From contig JAHZJK010000031.1 of assembly GCA_022600955.1 (NCBI GenBank), forward strand, positions 62,001 to 126,000: 64,000 nucleotides of DNA. Direction: 5' to 3'. The stretch is from Gammaproteobacteria bacterium (GTDB taxonomy: Bacteria > Pseudomonadota > Gammaproteobacteria > Steroidobacterales > Woeseiaceae). Positions 25,923-33,971 of the stretch are shown here, piece by piece (position 1 is the stretch's first letter; the number at the start of each line of letters is the position of its first letter). The position numbers were made by a program, and so were the translations under genes. Under the pieces are notes generated by a model that had not been told where the DNA came from, ran no database searches, and saw only the letters and a program-made list of their open reading frames with translations.

Positions 25923-26725
25923 GTGCTATCCAACGCGGAAGTTATTCTCGACACAATGGCCCCGGCACCCGCTTCGAACACAGCCGTAGTGACTTCGGGG
26001 ACATCGACGAAACTTGCATTTGGGATCAGGTCTGCTGCGAGTTTCGTAGGGCCATGAAGGGCCGATTGCGTAGCAAGGCAGGTCGTTTTGGTGTGCAGCC
26101 GTCCGAAACGTGTTTGGCAGTCAAATCGAAAGGCTGCGTCGAATCCAAAGTAGTCGCGACTGCCGGCACGCAAATGTTCGGCAAATAATTCAAATGCTCT
26201 CTGTAGCGGCACAGAGTCGATGCGACCGGTGACATTGAACTGCCAGGGTTCCTGCAAACTGTCGAGCTCGGGACTGACCGGCATTGCTTGCGTCATCTTT
26301 TCGCGCAAGCTGTCTTGTTGGTCGGCTGTAAAGAATGGTACGTCGCAAAGGACAAGGTGCCGCACGCGTTCGGGACTAGCCAATGCCATTTCACAAGCGA
26401 CAAGGCAGCCGGTATGAAAGCCGAGTACGTCGACCGGTTGCGGAATTGCCATACTGTCCAGCGCGTCTTGCATCGCACCGGCGTAGTCTTCGATGGAGAC
26501 AGGATCGGGCAGCTCATCGGAACCTCCATAACCCGGGTAGTCAGGGGCGATTACGAGTCGACCTTCATTCAGCAATGGCATCACTGTTTTGAAGTACAGG
26601 CCGCTTGATGGAGCCGGGTGCAGGCACAGCAAAGGTGCATGCTCTGTGGCGCCATTGGACGCAAGATGGCGGACGTGCACCTGGCCATAGCGAGTGTCGG
26701 CGTAGATTCTGCGAGCCGCGTTCAT
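25919..26725 (-). CDS. Alpha/beta-hydrolase-fold protein lacking the catalytic serine
   Basis: 268 residues with a full alpha/beta-hydrolase layout: LLCLHPAPSSGLYF oxyanion strand and VIAPDYPGYGGSDELPDPVSIEDYA typical of ring-cleavage-product hydrolases. The nucleophile elbow, however, reads VLGFHTGCLVACEM, with histidine where serine should be. The C-terminal region where the catalytic histidine is expected (SFVDVPEVTTAVFEAG) has none. The nucleotide reading is unambiguous (GGC TTT CAT ACC GGC). The protein may be a cofactor-free lyase or oxygenase, a binding protein, or use a different mechanism. It overlaps both neighbours by 4 bp in the operon. Confidence 0.85.
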   Translation of the reverse strand: MNAARRIYADTRYGQVHVRHLASNGATEHAPLLCLHPAPSSGLYFKTVMPLLNEGRLVIAPDYPGYGGSDELPDPVSIEDYAGAMQDALDSMAIPQPVDVLGFHTGCLVACEMALASPERVRHLVLCDVPFFTADQQDSLREKMTQAMPVSPELDSLQEPWQFNVTGRIDSVPLQRAFELFAEHLRAGSRDYFGFDAAFRFDCQTRFGRLHTKTTCLATQSALHGPTKLAADLIPNASFVDVPEVTTAVFEAGAGAIVSRITSALDST

Positions 26726-28044
26726 GCGTTGCCAGCGTCTTCCTGAAGTCGGACCTCAGCCAGGTAAGCGCGTCGAGCATAGCCAATAAGCAAAAGTACC
26801 GGAATGCCAAACAGCGCAGGAACCGCTGCGACCGCGAGGTTCAGTTGATCATTGCCAAACACGTTGTCCGAGAGCCAGCCTACGGTCCCGGGACCAAGCA
26901 GCAGTCCAGCCAGGCTGATGACCATGTAATACAACGCTACGGTCTGACCGCGAATCTCTCCGGGTGTGATGTTCATTAATCCTGTCACGCCGGTTGCCGA
27001 TGTCATGGCGATGCCAACTGTATTGATCGCATAAATGCCCATGGCGATTTCGGGCGTCGGCATCAACGGTGCGATGATTCCTGTTGGCACCATTATCAAA
27101 GCGCCAACAATCATGATGAACAACGGGGCGTCTTTGCGACCAGCGGCATACAGTTTGTCGTTCATCCATCCGGCGACATTGACCGACACCGGGCCAACGG
27201 CCAGCAGAATAATTGCGTTAACGACGGCATACTTCTCAGCTTCCCACCCCCAGGTGCGCTTGAACATCGGCGCATTCCAGCCCTGGCTGTACGCGATAAT
27301 TGTCATCAGGCAAATAAAGGCAACAAAACTCAAGTAGACGTTTTTGCGCTGCCAGACATGGCGCAGCATGTGGGAAAATTCAGGCTTGACTGTGCTGCCG
27401 GCGGTAACCTGTCGCTTTGGTTCTCTGATCGTCAGCATCAATAGTGCAACAAGGATGCCGGGCAGGCCGACGACAATAAATGTGAACTGCCAAGGTGCCA
27501 CGGCACCAATCATTGGCACCTGAATTTCGGGAACCGACTTCGCCCAGGTGAGCACACCGGCACTGACGAGCGATGCGATTCCAGCTCCCAGAGACAGCGC
27601 CGCAGTATAGAACGCGATGGGCCGGCCACGCTTTTCTCGTGGAAAGCTGTCCGAGATCATCGACATCGTGCAGGGGCTCAGGGTCGCTTCGCCAGCACCA
27701 ACGGCCATGCGAGCAGCAAACATGTGCCAGAAGTTTTTCGCAAGACCTGATGCGGCTGTTGCGATCGACCAGACTGCAATACCAGCAGCGACCAGTACGG
27801 TACGCCGTTTGCGATCGGCCAGGTAGCCGAGCGGCAGGCCCATGGTCGCGTAGAATAGAGAAAAAGCAAGCCCCAGCAGATAGCCAATCTGGGTATCGCT
27901 TAGTCCGAGGTCGGCTTTAATGGGTTCGATAAGAAGACCGAGGATGTAGCGATCGACGAACGACAGAATGTAGGCAACAGTCAGGACGATGACCATGTAC
28001 CAGGCATACCTGGAGCTCGGATACTGTCGTTCGTTGGTGTCCAT
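26722..28044 (-). CDS. MFS transporter, Spinster-like
   Basis: 440 residues with twelve hydrophobic helices. The second-to-third helix signature GYLLGLAFSLFYATMGLPLGYLADRKRR is that of MFS proteins. SFVDRYILGLLIEPIKADLGLS at the N-terminus and MISDSFPREKRGRPIAFY are characteristic of the Spinster-like group seen in catabolic islands. It would carry an organic anion or hydrophobic intermediate across the inner membrane, probably with protons. It is part of the leftward operon between a VOC gene and the atypical hydrolase gene. Substrate unknown; the TonB receptors supply the outer-membrane step. Confidence 0.9.
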   Translation of the reverse strand: MDTNERQYPSSRYAWYMVIVLTVAYILSFVDRYILGLLIEPIKADLGLSDTQIGYLLGLAFSLFYATMGLPLGYLADRKRRTVLVAAGIAVWSIATAASGLAKNFWHMFAARMAVGAGEATLSPCTMSMISDSFPREKRGRPIAFYTAALSLGAGIASLVSAGVLTWAKSVPEIQVPMIGAVAPWQFTFIVVGLPGILVALLMLTIREPKRQVTAGSTVKPEFSHMLRHVWQRKNVYLSFVAFICLMTIIAYSQGWNAPMFKRTWGWEAEKYAVVNAIILLAVGPVSVNVAGWMNDKLYAAGRKDAPLFIMIVGALIMVPTGIIAPLMPTPEIAMGIYAINTVGIAMTSATGVTGLMNITPGEIRGQTVALYYMVISLAGLLLGPGTVGWLSDNVFGNDQLNLAVAAVPALFGIPVLLLIGYARRAYLAEVRLQEDAGNA

Positions 28045-28052
28045 GGGCGTCC

Positions 28053-28499
28053 TTAGCTTGCCGGAGGGATGTGGTAGATAACGCTGAGATTACCATCGTA
28101 GTCAAGCAAGCCGACTTCTCTGCCACTGCGCCCGTCATGCGTCAGCAGCTCGCCCTCTTCGTAGACGTGGCAGCCGGCCTCCTGTGCGGCACTGACAACC
28201 GCGTCCACATCGCCGACCTCGAGTACAATCGCCGCGCGACGCGGATGCGCCACTTCGGGGTGGTCGCCCGGTACTTCGGTCAGCGCCATGACGCGCTGCT
28301 GGCTTGCTGTGTTCAAGACCGCAAAGCGAATGGCCGTCGAGCGCTCAATCTCGAACACCGGGTAGGAGTATGAGTCGTCCGGAGAATCTTTGATAAAGGC
28401 GACTTCGAAGCCGAGCACATCGCGGTAGAATCGGAGTGATTTTTCGATGTCACGAACAACATAATTGCCACGCTGAAAACGCAAGTACTGCTCAGCCAT
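28053..28499 (-). CDS. VOC (glyoxalase/dioxygenase) superfamily protein
   Basis: 148 residues, a single VOC module pair. The opening FQRGNYVVRDIEKSLRFYRDVLGFEVAFIKD and the later AAIVLEVGDVDAVVSAAQEAG are standard. The residues at the usual metal positions are not all of H/E type in my reading, so catalysis is uncertain. VOC proteins act as isomerases, epimerases, ring-cleaving dioxygenases or binding proteins. It sits 2 bp before the reductase gene's end and 8 bp ahead of the MFS gene in the operon. Confidence 0.85.
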   Translation of the reverse strand: MAEQYLRFQRGNYVVRDIEKSLRFYRDVLGFEVAFIKDSPDDSYSYPVFEIERSTAIRFAVLNTASQQRVMALTEVPGDHPEVAHPRRAAIVLEVGDVDAVVSAAQEAGCHVYEEGELLTHDGRSGREVGLLDYDGNLSVIYHIPPAS

Positions 28500-28501
28500 G
28501 A

Positions 28502-29539
28502 TTATTCCTCATTGTCGTTTGGGCCGCGCCGGATACGCACCAGTGCAATGCCGTGATTGGTACCTGTGTATAAGCTGGCAAGCGCATCCGGCAACGCTGC
28601 GAAGCCATCGAAGATGTGTTCAACCGGTCGCAGTTGCCCCGATTGCAGCCACTTGCTCATGTCGTGTTCCGCCCGGTCGAAGTCATCGACGTGGTTGTAG
28701 ACAAAAAAGCCCTGCATTGTTGTGTTGGTGCGCCGCAGTCGTGTGTAGTTGCTGAGGCCGAATGGCTTATCGAGCAAGTACTCCGAGATGGAACCACACA
28801 ACACAATGCGCGAATGCATGCGCAGGTTTTCCAGTACTGCCGTGAGTGTTTCCCCACCGACGTTGTCAAAGTACAGGTCGATGCCATCGGGACAGGCTGC
28901 CGCCAGCTTCTCCGCAATGTTTCCGGTTTTGTAGTCGATCGTCTCGTCGCAACCCAGTGAACGAATCAACTCGCATTTTCCCGGGCCGCCTGCGATGCCG
29001 ATCACGTGGCAGCCTTTCAGCCTGGCTATTTGAATGACCTGCGATCCAACACCGCCAGCAGCACCCGACACAACCACGATGTCACCTGCCTGCGGTCGTC
29101 CGCAATCGACAAAGCCGAAATAGGCAGAAAAACCCGTCATGCCCAGTGCGCCCAGGGCAGCTGAGTACGAGATATCCAGATCCGGTAGCTTGCGGAATTT
29201 TTCCTGTTTGGTGCCTTTGGAAACCTTGTAAGTTTGCCAGCCACACTGGCCGTGCACAAAGTCTCCAACCTGATAATCCGGATGCCGCGACTCAATGATT
29301 TCTGCGACAGCCCTGCCATGAATGACATCTCCTATCGCAAGCGGTACTTCGCCAGCAATGGCCTCGCCACCCATATACATCCGCATGACAGGCGCGAGAT
29401 TGATGTAGTAGGTCTTAAGCAGGAATTCGCCATCACCGGGGAACGGAATGTCTTCCTCGGTATACTGAAAATCGGCCGCGACGACGTTGCCATCGGGTCG
29501 TCGCGCAACGCGCCACTGGCAGTTCCTGTCTTCTCGCAC
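28502..29539 (-). CDS. NADP-dependent medium-chain oxidoreductase, double-bond reductase type (second)
   Basis: 345 residues, homologous to the protein at 21272 across its length: YYINLAPVMRMYMGG, ALGMTGFSAYFGFV, VVSGAAGGVGSQVIQIARLKGC and CPDGIDLYFDNVGGETLTAV. It is expected to reduce an activated C=C bond with NADPH. Substrate-facing residues differ (for example DPYLRGR versus APVMRMY), so the two reductases probably take different substrates. It lies between two VOC genes in the operon with 2-6 bp gaps. Confidence 0.9.
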   Translation of the reverse strand: MREDRNCQWRVARRPDGNVVAADFQYTEEDIPFPGDGEFLLKTYYINLAPVMRMYMGGEAIAGEVPLAIGDVIHGRAVAEIIESRHPDYQVGDFVHGQCGWQTYKVSKGTKQEKFRKLPDLDISYSAALGALGMTGFSAYFGFVDCGRPQAGDIVVVSGAAGGVGSQVIQIARLKGCHVIGIAGGPGKCELIRSLGCDETIDYKTGNIAEKLAAACPDGIDLYFDNVGGETLTAVLENLRMHSRIVLCGSISEYLLDKPFGLSNYTRLRRTNTTMQGFFVYNHVDDFDRAEHDMSKWLQSGQLRPVEHIFDGFAALPDALASLYTGTNHGIALVRIRRGPNDNEE

Positions 29540-29545
29540 GCCGGT

Positions 29546-30022
29546 CTAGTCGTCCGTTATGCGCAGGACCTGGTTGCACTCGTAGAAGTGCCCGTCCGGA
29601 TCGAAAAGTGACACACTCATGAAGTGTTTCATGCGCCCGTCGTGACCGCGGATCGACCACTCGTGCGGCTCCGAATGTACATGCGTACCGAGGCGACTCG
29701 CCGCTTCGTAGCTCGCAACCGCGTCATCGGACTCCACGACGAAAGTCGGGTTTCCGTATGTTACCGTCGTTGGGATTTCTGCGGGCGCCGGCAATTCCGG
29801 GTCAACCCATTGCAGCAATCCAATCATGCCGATGACGGGATCATCGCATTGCAGAATGACCAGGTGTGTCTTGTCGCCCGCGTTGCCGCAAGCCATGCCA
29901 ACACCGGAGAGCTCGACTTCCGTATCCATCCACACGGTCATGCCAAGTACATCCTTGTACCAGTGCACTGACGTTTCGATGTTGCGTACGATCAGTGTTG
30001 TACGCTTGACGATACTGGCCAC
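29546..30022 (-). CDS. VOC (glyoxalase/dioxygenase) superfamily protein
   Basis: 158 residues. KRTTLIVRNIETSVHWYKDVLGMTVWMD and the tail VSLFDPDGHFYECNQVL give the VOC signature, and the last segment carries the usual E metal ligand. The stretch ILQCDDPVIGMIGLLQWVDPE recurs, as NFIGIIGLLQYTKP, in the exported VOC protein at 36563. These two are therefore related and may act on the same compound in different compartments. It is the second gene of the leftward operon, 2 bp after the DUF1838 gene. Confidence 0.85.
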   Translation of the reverse strand: MASIVKRTTLIVRNIETSVHWYKDVLGMTVWMDTEVELSGVGMACGNAGDKTHLVILQCDDPVIGMIGLLQWVDPELPAPAEIPTTVTYGNPTFVVESDDAVASYEAASRLGTHVHSEPHEWSIRGHDGRMKHFMSVSLFDPDGHFYECNQVLRITDD

Positions 30023-30024
30023 GA

Positions 30025-30924
30025 TTAGTCGCGCTCGGGTACTACGCGGTCACCGTCGCGTATTTTCTTGTAGTAGAGCCAGCTGGTTTCGTTGCGTCGT
30101 GAATCGTCCGATGGTGGCGGGCCGACGTAATCAGGGTAATGCGTATTTATCTCGTGCTTCATCGTTTCCGACAGCTCATCCCAGGAATCGAGTTTGCGTC
30201 CCGCCGTGTGCATATAAATAACGCCTTCACGACCGTTCATCATCATCCACGGGAGCCAGTCCGACATGCGCGCCCAGCCAACCTGCACTTCTGCAGTCGT
30301 GGTTTCGGTGCTAAACAACGATTCTGTATCGCCCATGAAATTGAACATTTCGGTTGCATGATATGTGCCGCCGATTTCCTTTTGGTACTCGCTCGCAAGT
30401 GGATTCGGATACCAGAGCGGAACTTCAGTGGAGTTCCACCAGCGGTCACCGATGATGGTGCCGGTGAACGTAGACGGGCTGCCATCACGGCCGACTTTGT
30501 ACGCGGTGAAATTGACCGGATCATTCGCGACGTGCAGAACGTCGACGGTTTCACCGGACCAAGGGTTGTCCCAGGTCGACAGGACTTCACCCGTTTCGGG
30601 GTCTTTGTATAACAGGATTTCGCGTGACACGAGCTTGTAGCCGTCGCCTTTTTTCGGATCGCTTATAGAGGTACAGGAACGCACGTTCATGCCCTCAACC
30701 TTAAACAGCAACTTGTCGCGCTCACCCTGGCGTCGCGAATACGCACTGCCATGCCACCAGTAGGTGATGGGTTTTGCTTCAACGGTTGAGCAGCCGATCT
30801 TGCGGCCAATTGTCAGGGCGTCGTCAGGGTCATTCGGATCAAGTTGGCCCGCATAAACGCTCGCCGAACCCGATACAAAGAATAAAAGCGCAATCTGCAG
30901 CGCGCGCCGCACAACAATAGTCAT
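30025..30924 (-). CDS. Exported DUF1838 family protein
   Basis: 299 residues with a Sec leader ending near SVYAGQ. The mature part has the DUF1838 pattern: DPNDPDDALTIGRKIGCSTVEAK, YWWHGSAYSR, a WDNPWSGETVDVLHVANDPV block and SDWLPWMMMNGREG. The family has no known activity; it is often found with TonB receptors and flavin or VOC enzymes in proteobacterial catabolic islands. It heads the nine-gene leftward operon under operator site E and diverges from the clear CpeT-like gene. CAGGGGA precedes the ATG. A periplasmic binding or hydrolytic role is possible. Confidence 0.84.
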   Translation of the reverse strand: MTIVVRRALQIALLFFVSGSASVYAGQLDPNDPDDALTIGRKIGCSTVEAKPITYWWHGSAYSRRQGERDKLLFKVEGMNVRSCTSISDPKKGDGYKLVSREILLYKDPETGEVLSTWDNPWSGETVDVLHVANDPVNFTAYKVGRDGSPSTFTGTIIGDRWWNSTEVPLWYPNPLASEYQKEIGGTYHATEMFNFMGDTESLFSTETTTAEVQVGWARMSDWLPWMMMNGREGVIYMHTAGRKLDSWDELSETMKHEINTHYPDYVGPPPSDDSRRNETSWLYYKKIRDGDRVVPERD

Positions 30925-30957
30925 GGTGAATTCCCCTGCTTAAATGACGGATAGGAT

Positions 30958-30975
30958 ATATTGTTATATGATTGA
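30958..30975 (+). promoter_or_regulatory. Shared island operator, site E
   Basis: ATATTGTTATATGATTGA in the divergent region between the DUF1838 operon (34 bp away) and the second CpeT-like gene (73 bp away). The core is exact, and ATATA-TTGT-TATAT (30956-30969) is a perfect small inverted repeat centred in it. One site here would serve a nine-gene operon and the CpeT-like gene. Confidence 0.6.
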
Positions 30976-31048
30976 GTCATTATGCAACAAAACGTGCGGG
31001 CTGACCAGTCAGAGCACGTGCTCCGGTAACCGACAGGGATAAAGAATA

Positions 31049-32029
31049 ATGCGTAAGCTCATGAGTGTATTGGCGGTTCTCGCCGTCGCAACGACGACGA
31101 TGGAAGCCGGCGCGGACGACAGCGCCGTTCTGGATCGTGATATGCGCACCTTTCTCCAGTGGTTTCCGGGTGTCTATGACAACCAGGAGCAAGTGTATTT
31201 CGAAGTAGAACAAGGTGTGCCGGAGGAAGAGCGCCACGAGCGAATTCATCACACTTTTGCCCGGGTGGAATTACCAGCGTTTGGCGAGCATGTTTTCTAC
31301 GTGCAGCAGTATCTGGACGACGATCCCCAAAAAATCTACCGGCAACGTATCTATGTATTCACGCCTGACTATGAGGAGAATTCGATTCGGCTGGCCATAC
31401 ATACGCCAAATGACGTCGAGGCTCTCGTGGATGCTCATCTCGACAGCAGCAAGCTTGAGGGCCTGACACCTGAATTGGCCCGTAATATGCCCGGCTGCGA
31501 TGTTTGGTGGCAGAAGCAGGCGAACCAGTTTCTGGGATATATGCGCGCCGGCGAATGCTCGTTCGTGTCGAAACGCAGTGGCAAACGCATTATTATCGAT
31601 GACGACCTCGTGCTGACAGAAGACGAGATATGGATTAGCGATCGTGCTGAAGATGAAGACGGCAACTATGTATTCGGCAACAAGGCCGGCATTCACCACA
31701 AGAATATCAAGGCGCGCCGGTTTGAGTGCTGGATCGCCGCTCAGGAACGCAACGGTGATGACTGGACATTCAGGAGCGGTCTCGAAGTGTGGGACCAGGG
31801 CGGCACGATCTGGATCGATACAGAAGAAGATAAGCCGCAAACCGTCGGGATCAAACTTCGCAATGTGCGCTGGCCAACCGGAATAAACCGAAACTCTTTC
31901 GTCATGTACGCACACCGCGAAGGTGAGGAACGCGCCGTTTCATACGTGTGGGGTGAGCCAGCGGCTACGCGCCTCGCGATGAACCTGCGCTGGATGCAGG
32001 CAAGCTGCACGCACTCGCCGCTGCCCTAG
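31049..32029 (+). CDS. Secreted CpcT/CpeT-like (bilin lyase family) protein
   Basis: 326 residues with a Sec leader ending near TMEAGAD. The mature part matches CpcT/CpeT well: WFPGVYDNQEQVYFE, FARVELPAFGEHVFYVQQYL, QKIYRQRIYVFTPDY, then NMPGCDVWWQK with QFLGYMRAGEC and a late RRFECWI. In phycobilisome organisms such proteins load bilins onto phycocyanin or phycoerythrin. No phycobiliprotein gene or other sign of phototrophy is present, and the protein is exported, so it more likely binds a linear tetrapyrrole or similar ligand outside the cytoplasm. It lies under site E. The end overlaps the convergent MFS gene by 4 bp. Confidence 0.75.
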   Translation: MRKLMSVLAVLAVATTTMEAGADDSAVLDRDMRTFLQWFPGVYDNQEQVYFEVEQGVPEEERHERIHHTFARVELPAFGEHVFYVQQYLDDDPQKIYRQRIYVFTPDYEENSIRLAIHTPNDVEALVDAHLDSSKLEGLTPELARNMPGCDVWWQKQANQFLGYMRAGECSFVSKRSGKRIIIDDDLVLTEDEIWISDRAEDEDGNYVFGNKAGIHHKNIKARRFECWIAAQERNGDDWTFRSGLEVWDQGGTIWIDTEEDKPQTVGIKLRNVRWPTGINRNSFVMYAHREGEERAVSYVWGEPAATRLAMNLRWMQASCTHSPLP

Positions 32030-33255
32030 CCAAGCTGACGTATTTTTGGCACGAATATTTGCAATAAGGTTGCGGAGATTAGGTGCAGAAAGGCGATCAT
32101 GAAAAACACCGACTCGTAACCTGAAGTCTGAATCATTTGCCCGGCAAGAATGCCGAGCACGCTGCCACCAAGGCTGCCTACAGCACCGAATACCCCCCAG
32201 ACCGTTGCTACTTTGCTCGCTGGGAACAGATCGGTTGGAAGTGTGAAGAACACTGAGCCCTTGATCTGAATCGCGAACAATCCAAAACAAATTAGCCCGA
32301 GTGCGACATAGCTGGACTCTGCCTGCACTGCGGGAATGGTAACGAGCACTAACACCGCTCCAAGCCAGATGACGGCTTTGCGCGCGAAATTAATGCTCCA
32401 GCCTTTCGCAACCAGCCAGCTACTCAGCGAACCACCGGTCAGTGCGCCGAGATCCGCCGCGACCCAGGGTAACCACGCGAACATTGCGATGCCTCGCAGA
32501 TCGAAGCCCCGCGCATCGATCAGGTACTGCGGCAGCCAGAACAGGAAGAAGTAAAACGGAAAATCGCTGACAACGCGCGCGACAAGTAATCCCCAAAACT
32601 CCTTGTACCGGAGCAGGGCAGTCCAGCTTTCCTTGCTGTTTTGTTCTGACCGCTCATCCAGGATCAGTGCCTTTTCAGCCTGGCTAATGCCAGCATGCTC
32701 CTCCGGCAACCAGAACCAGCGTTGCCAGAAATACAGCCAGACCAGTCCCATGGCACCGGGGATGATAAACGCCCAGCGCCAGCTCAACTGTTCAATGATC
32801 CAGACTGTGAGCGGCGGCGTCACGATTGCGCCCAGCCCGGCACCGAGCATGAATACTCCGACGGCGGTCGATCTTTCCCGAGCTGGAAACCATTGTGCGA
32901 CCGCTTTGGTCGCCGCCGGAAAGTTTGCTGCTTCGGCGATACCAAGTGTGACTCGCAATGCAAAAAAGCTCCAAAGGCCGCGACCGAGCGAATGAAGCAT
33001 TGTCGACAAACTCCATAGCAGGGCTGCTATGCCGAAAGCCCGCTTCGTTCCAAGCTTGTCGATAAGAGGACCTGACACCAGCTGCCCAATTCCGTATGCG
33101 AACAGGAAGCCGCTCGTGATGATGCCGTAGTCGGCATCGCCAATCTCGAAAAGCTCACGCACGACCGGCGCGACAACGCCAAATACCGAACGGTCGATAT
33201 AATTGATCGTGGTTATAACCGCGAGCATGATCGCAATTCGCCAGCGCATAGCCAT
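32026..33255 (-). CDS. MFS transporter, ACS (organic anion) family
   Basis: 409 residues, twelve hydrophobic segments. TTINYIDRSVFGVVAPVVRELF at the N-terminus, GPLIDKLGTKRAFG between helices 2 and 3, and GIAEAANFPAATKAVAQWFPARERSTAVG are the hallmarks of the anion:cation symporter family (hexuronate, glucarate and phthalate carriers). It would import a carboxylated substrate with protons. It is the last gene of the leftward operon that carries the VOC, aldehyde dehydrogenase, monooxygenase and racemase-like genes, and its start overlaps the stop of the racemase-like gene by 1 bp. Three MFS carriers in one island suggest several transported forms or an efflux route. Confidence 0.9.
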   Translation of the reverse strand: MAMRWRIAIMLAVITTINYIDRSVFGVVAPVVRELFEIGDADYGIITSGFLFAYGIGQLVSGPLIDKLGTKRAFGIAALLWSLSTMLHSLGRGLWSFFALRVTLGIAEAANFPAATKAVAQWFPARERSTAVGVFMLGAGLGAIVTPPLTVWIIEQLSWRWAFIIPGAMGLVWLYFWQRWFWLPEEHAGISQAEKALILDERSEQNSKESWTALLRYKEFWGLLVARVVSDFPFYFFLFWLPQYLIDARGFDLRGIAMFAWLPWVAADLGALTGGSLSSWLVAKGWSINFARKAVIWLGAVLVLVTIPAVQAESSYVALGLICFGLFAIQIKGSVFFTLPTDLFPASKVATVWGVFGAVGSLGGSVLGILAGQMIQTSGYESVFFMIAFLHLISATLLQIFVPKIRQLG

Positions 33256-33971
33256 TACTGTTGCGCTCCAATGAGTTGCCGGATGTTGGCGGCTTCGCGT
33301 GGCGGCCAGTTCTGTGTCCGTCTCAGCATTTCAGTTGCAAGACATAGATTGCTACTTAGCATGGGGCGCCTACTCTCCAGAAGCGCGCTTATTGTTGGCA
33401 TGCCGGTGCCGCTTAGCAGAACAACATCGGCACCCCGGTCGTCAAAGTCGCACAAGGTATCAGCAACCTGTTGGTCATCAATGGCATAAATCGCACGTGT
33501 GTCAGGGCCGGTATCAATACGTTTCTGAGCAACGACGTCGAAACCAAGTGCTGACCAGTAATCGACGGCCGCGCGACACAGACTATCAGGATAGGGCATG
33601 AACAACGCGATGCGGCGTACACCATGTCCCTCAAGTTCGCGTCGGATAGCCTGCGTTGCGCTGACGACCTGAATCCCGAACTGCTGTTCAGCCTGCTGCA
33701 GTAATTGCTCCTCACGGTCATGGCCAACCAGGTATGACGATGCGGTACACGCGAAGGCAAACGCACGCAACGGCAATGTGTCAAAAGAGGCGAGCGCATC
33801 AGAAACTTGCTCGATGTAATTGATCAATCGATCCGCCGGTGCTTCCGCAGAACTCGTCAGACGCGTAAACACAGCCCGTGCAGGTCCACGGTAAAATTGC
33901 TGAAACTCGACTTCAACAGTGGGATTTGCCTGCGGCGTGGCAACGCCGATGTAACAATGGGCACTACTCAA
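33255..33971 (-). CDS. Asp/Glu racemase / maleate isomerase / arylmalonate decarboxylase superfamily protein
   Basis: 238 residues. The first active-site cysteine is present as Cys75 in FAFACTASSYL. The second position, where maleate isomerase and racemases carry cysteine, reads LLSGTGMPT with Gly188. Arylmalonate decarboxylase shows the reverse pattern (Gly first, Cys second). With a single cysteine the enzyme is unlikely to racemise; an isomerase, decarboxylase or lyase on a 1,3- or 1,4-dicarboxylate is possible. The neighbouring monooxygenase and LeuCD-like enzymes fit a substituted-maleate substrate. It overlaps the monooxygenase gene by 8 bp. Confidence 0.8.
   Translation of the reverse strand: MSSAHCYIGVATPQANPTVEVEFQQFYRGPARAVFTRLTSSAEAPADRLINYIEQVSDALASFDTLPLRAFAFACTASSYLVGHDREEQLLQQAEQQFGIQVVSATQAIRRELEGHGVRRIALFMPYPDSLCRAAVDYWSALGFDVVAQKRIDTGPDTRAIYAIDDQQVADTLCDFDDRGADVVLLSGTGMPTISALLESRRPMLSSNLCLATEMLRRTQNWPPREAANIRQLIGAQQ

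Noticed and set aside
19823..32029. CpcT/CpeT similarity taken as a sign of a cyanobacterium
   Set aside because: TonB receptors, OadGAB, gene style and the absence of phycobiliprotein genes fit a heterotrophic proteobacterium.
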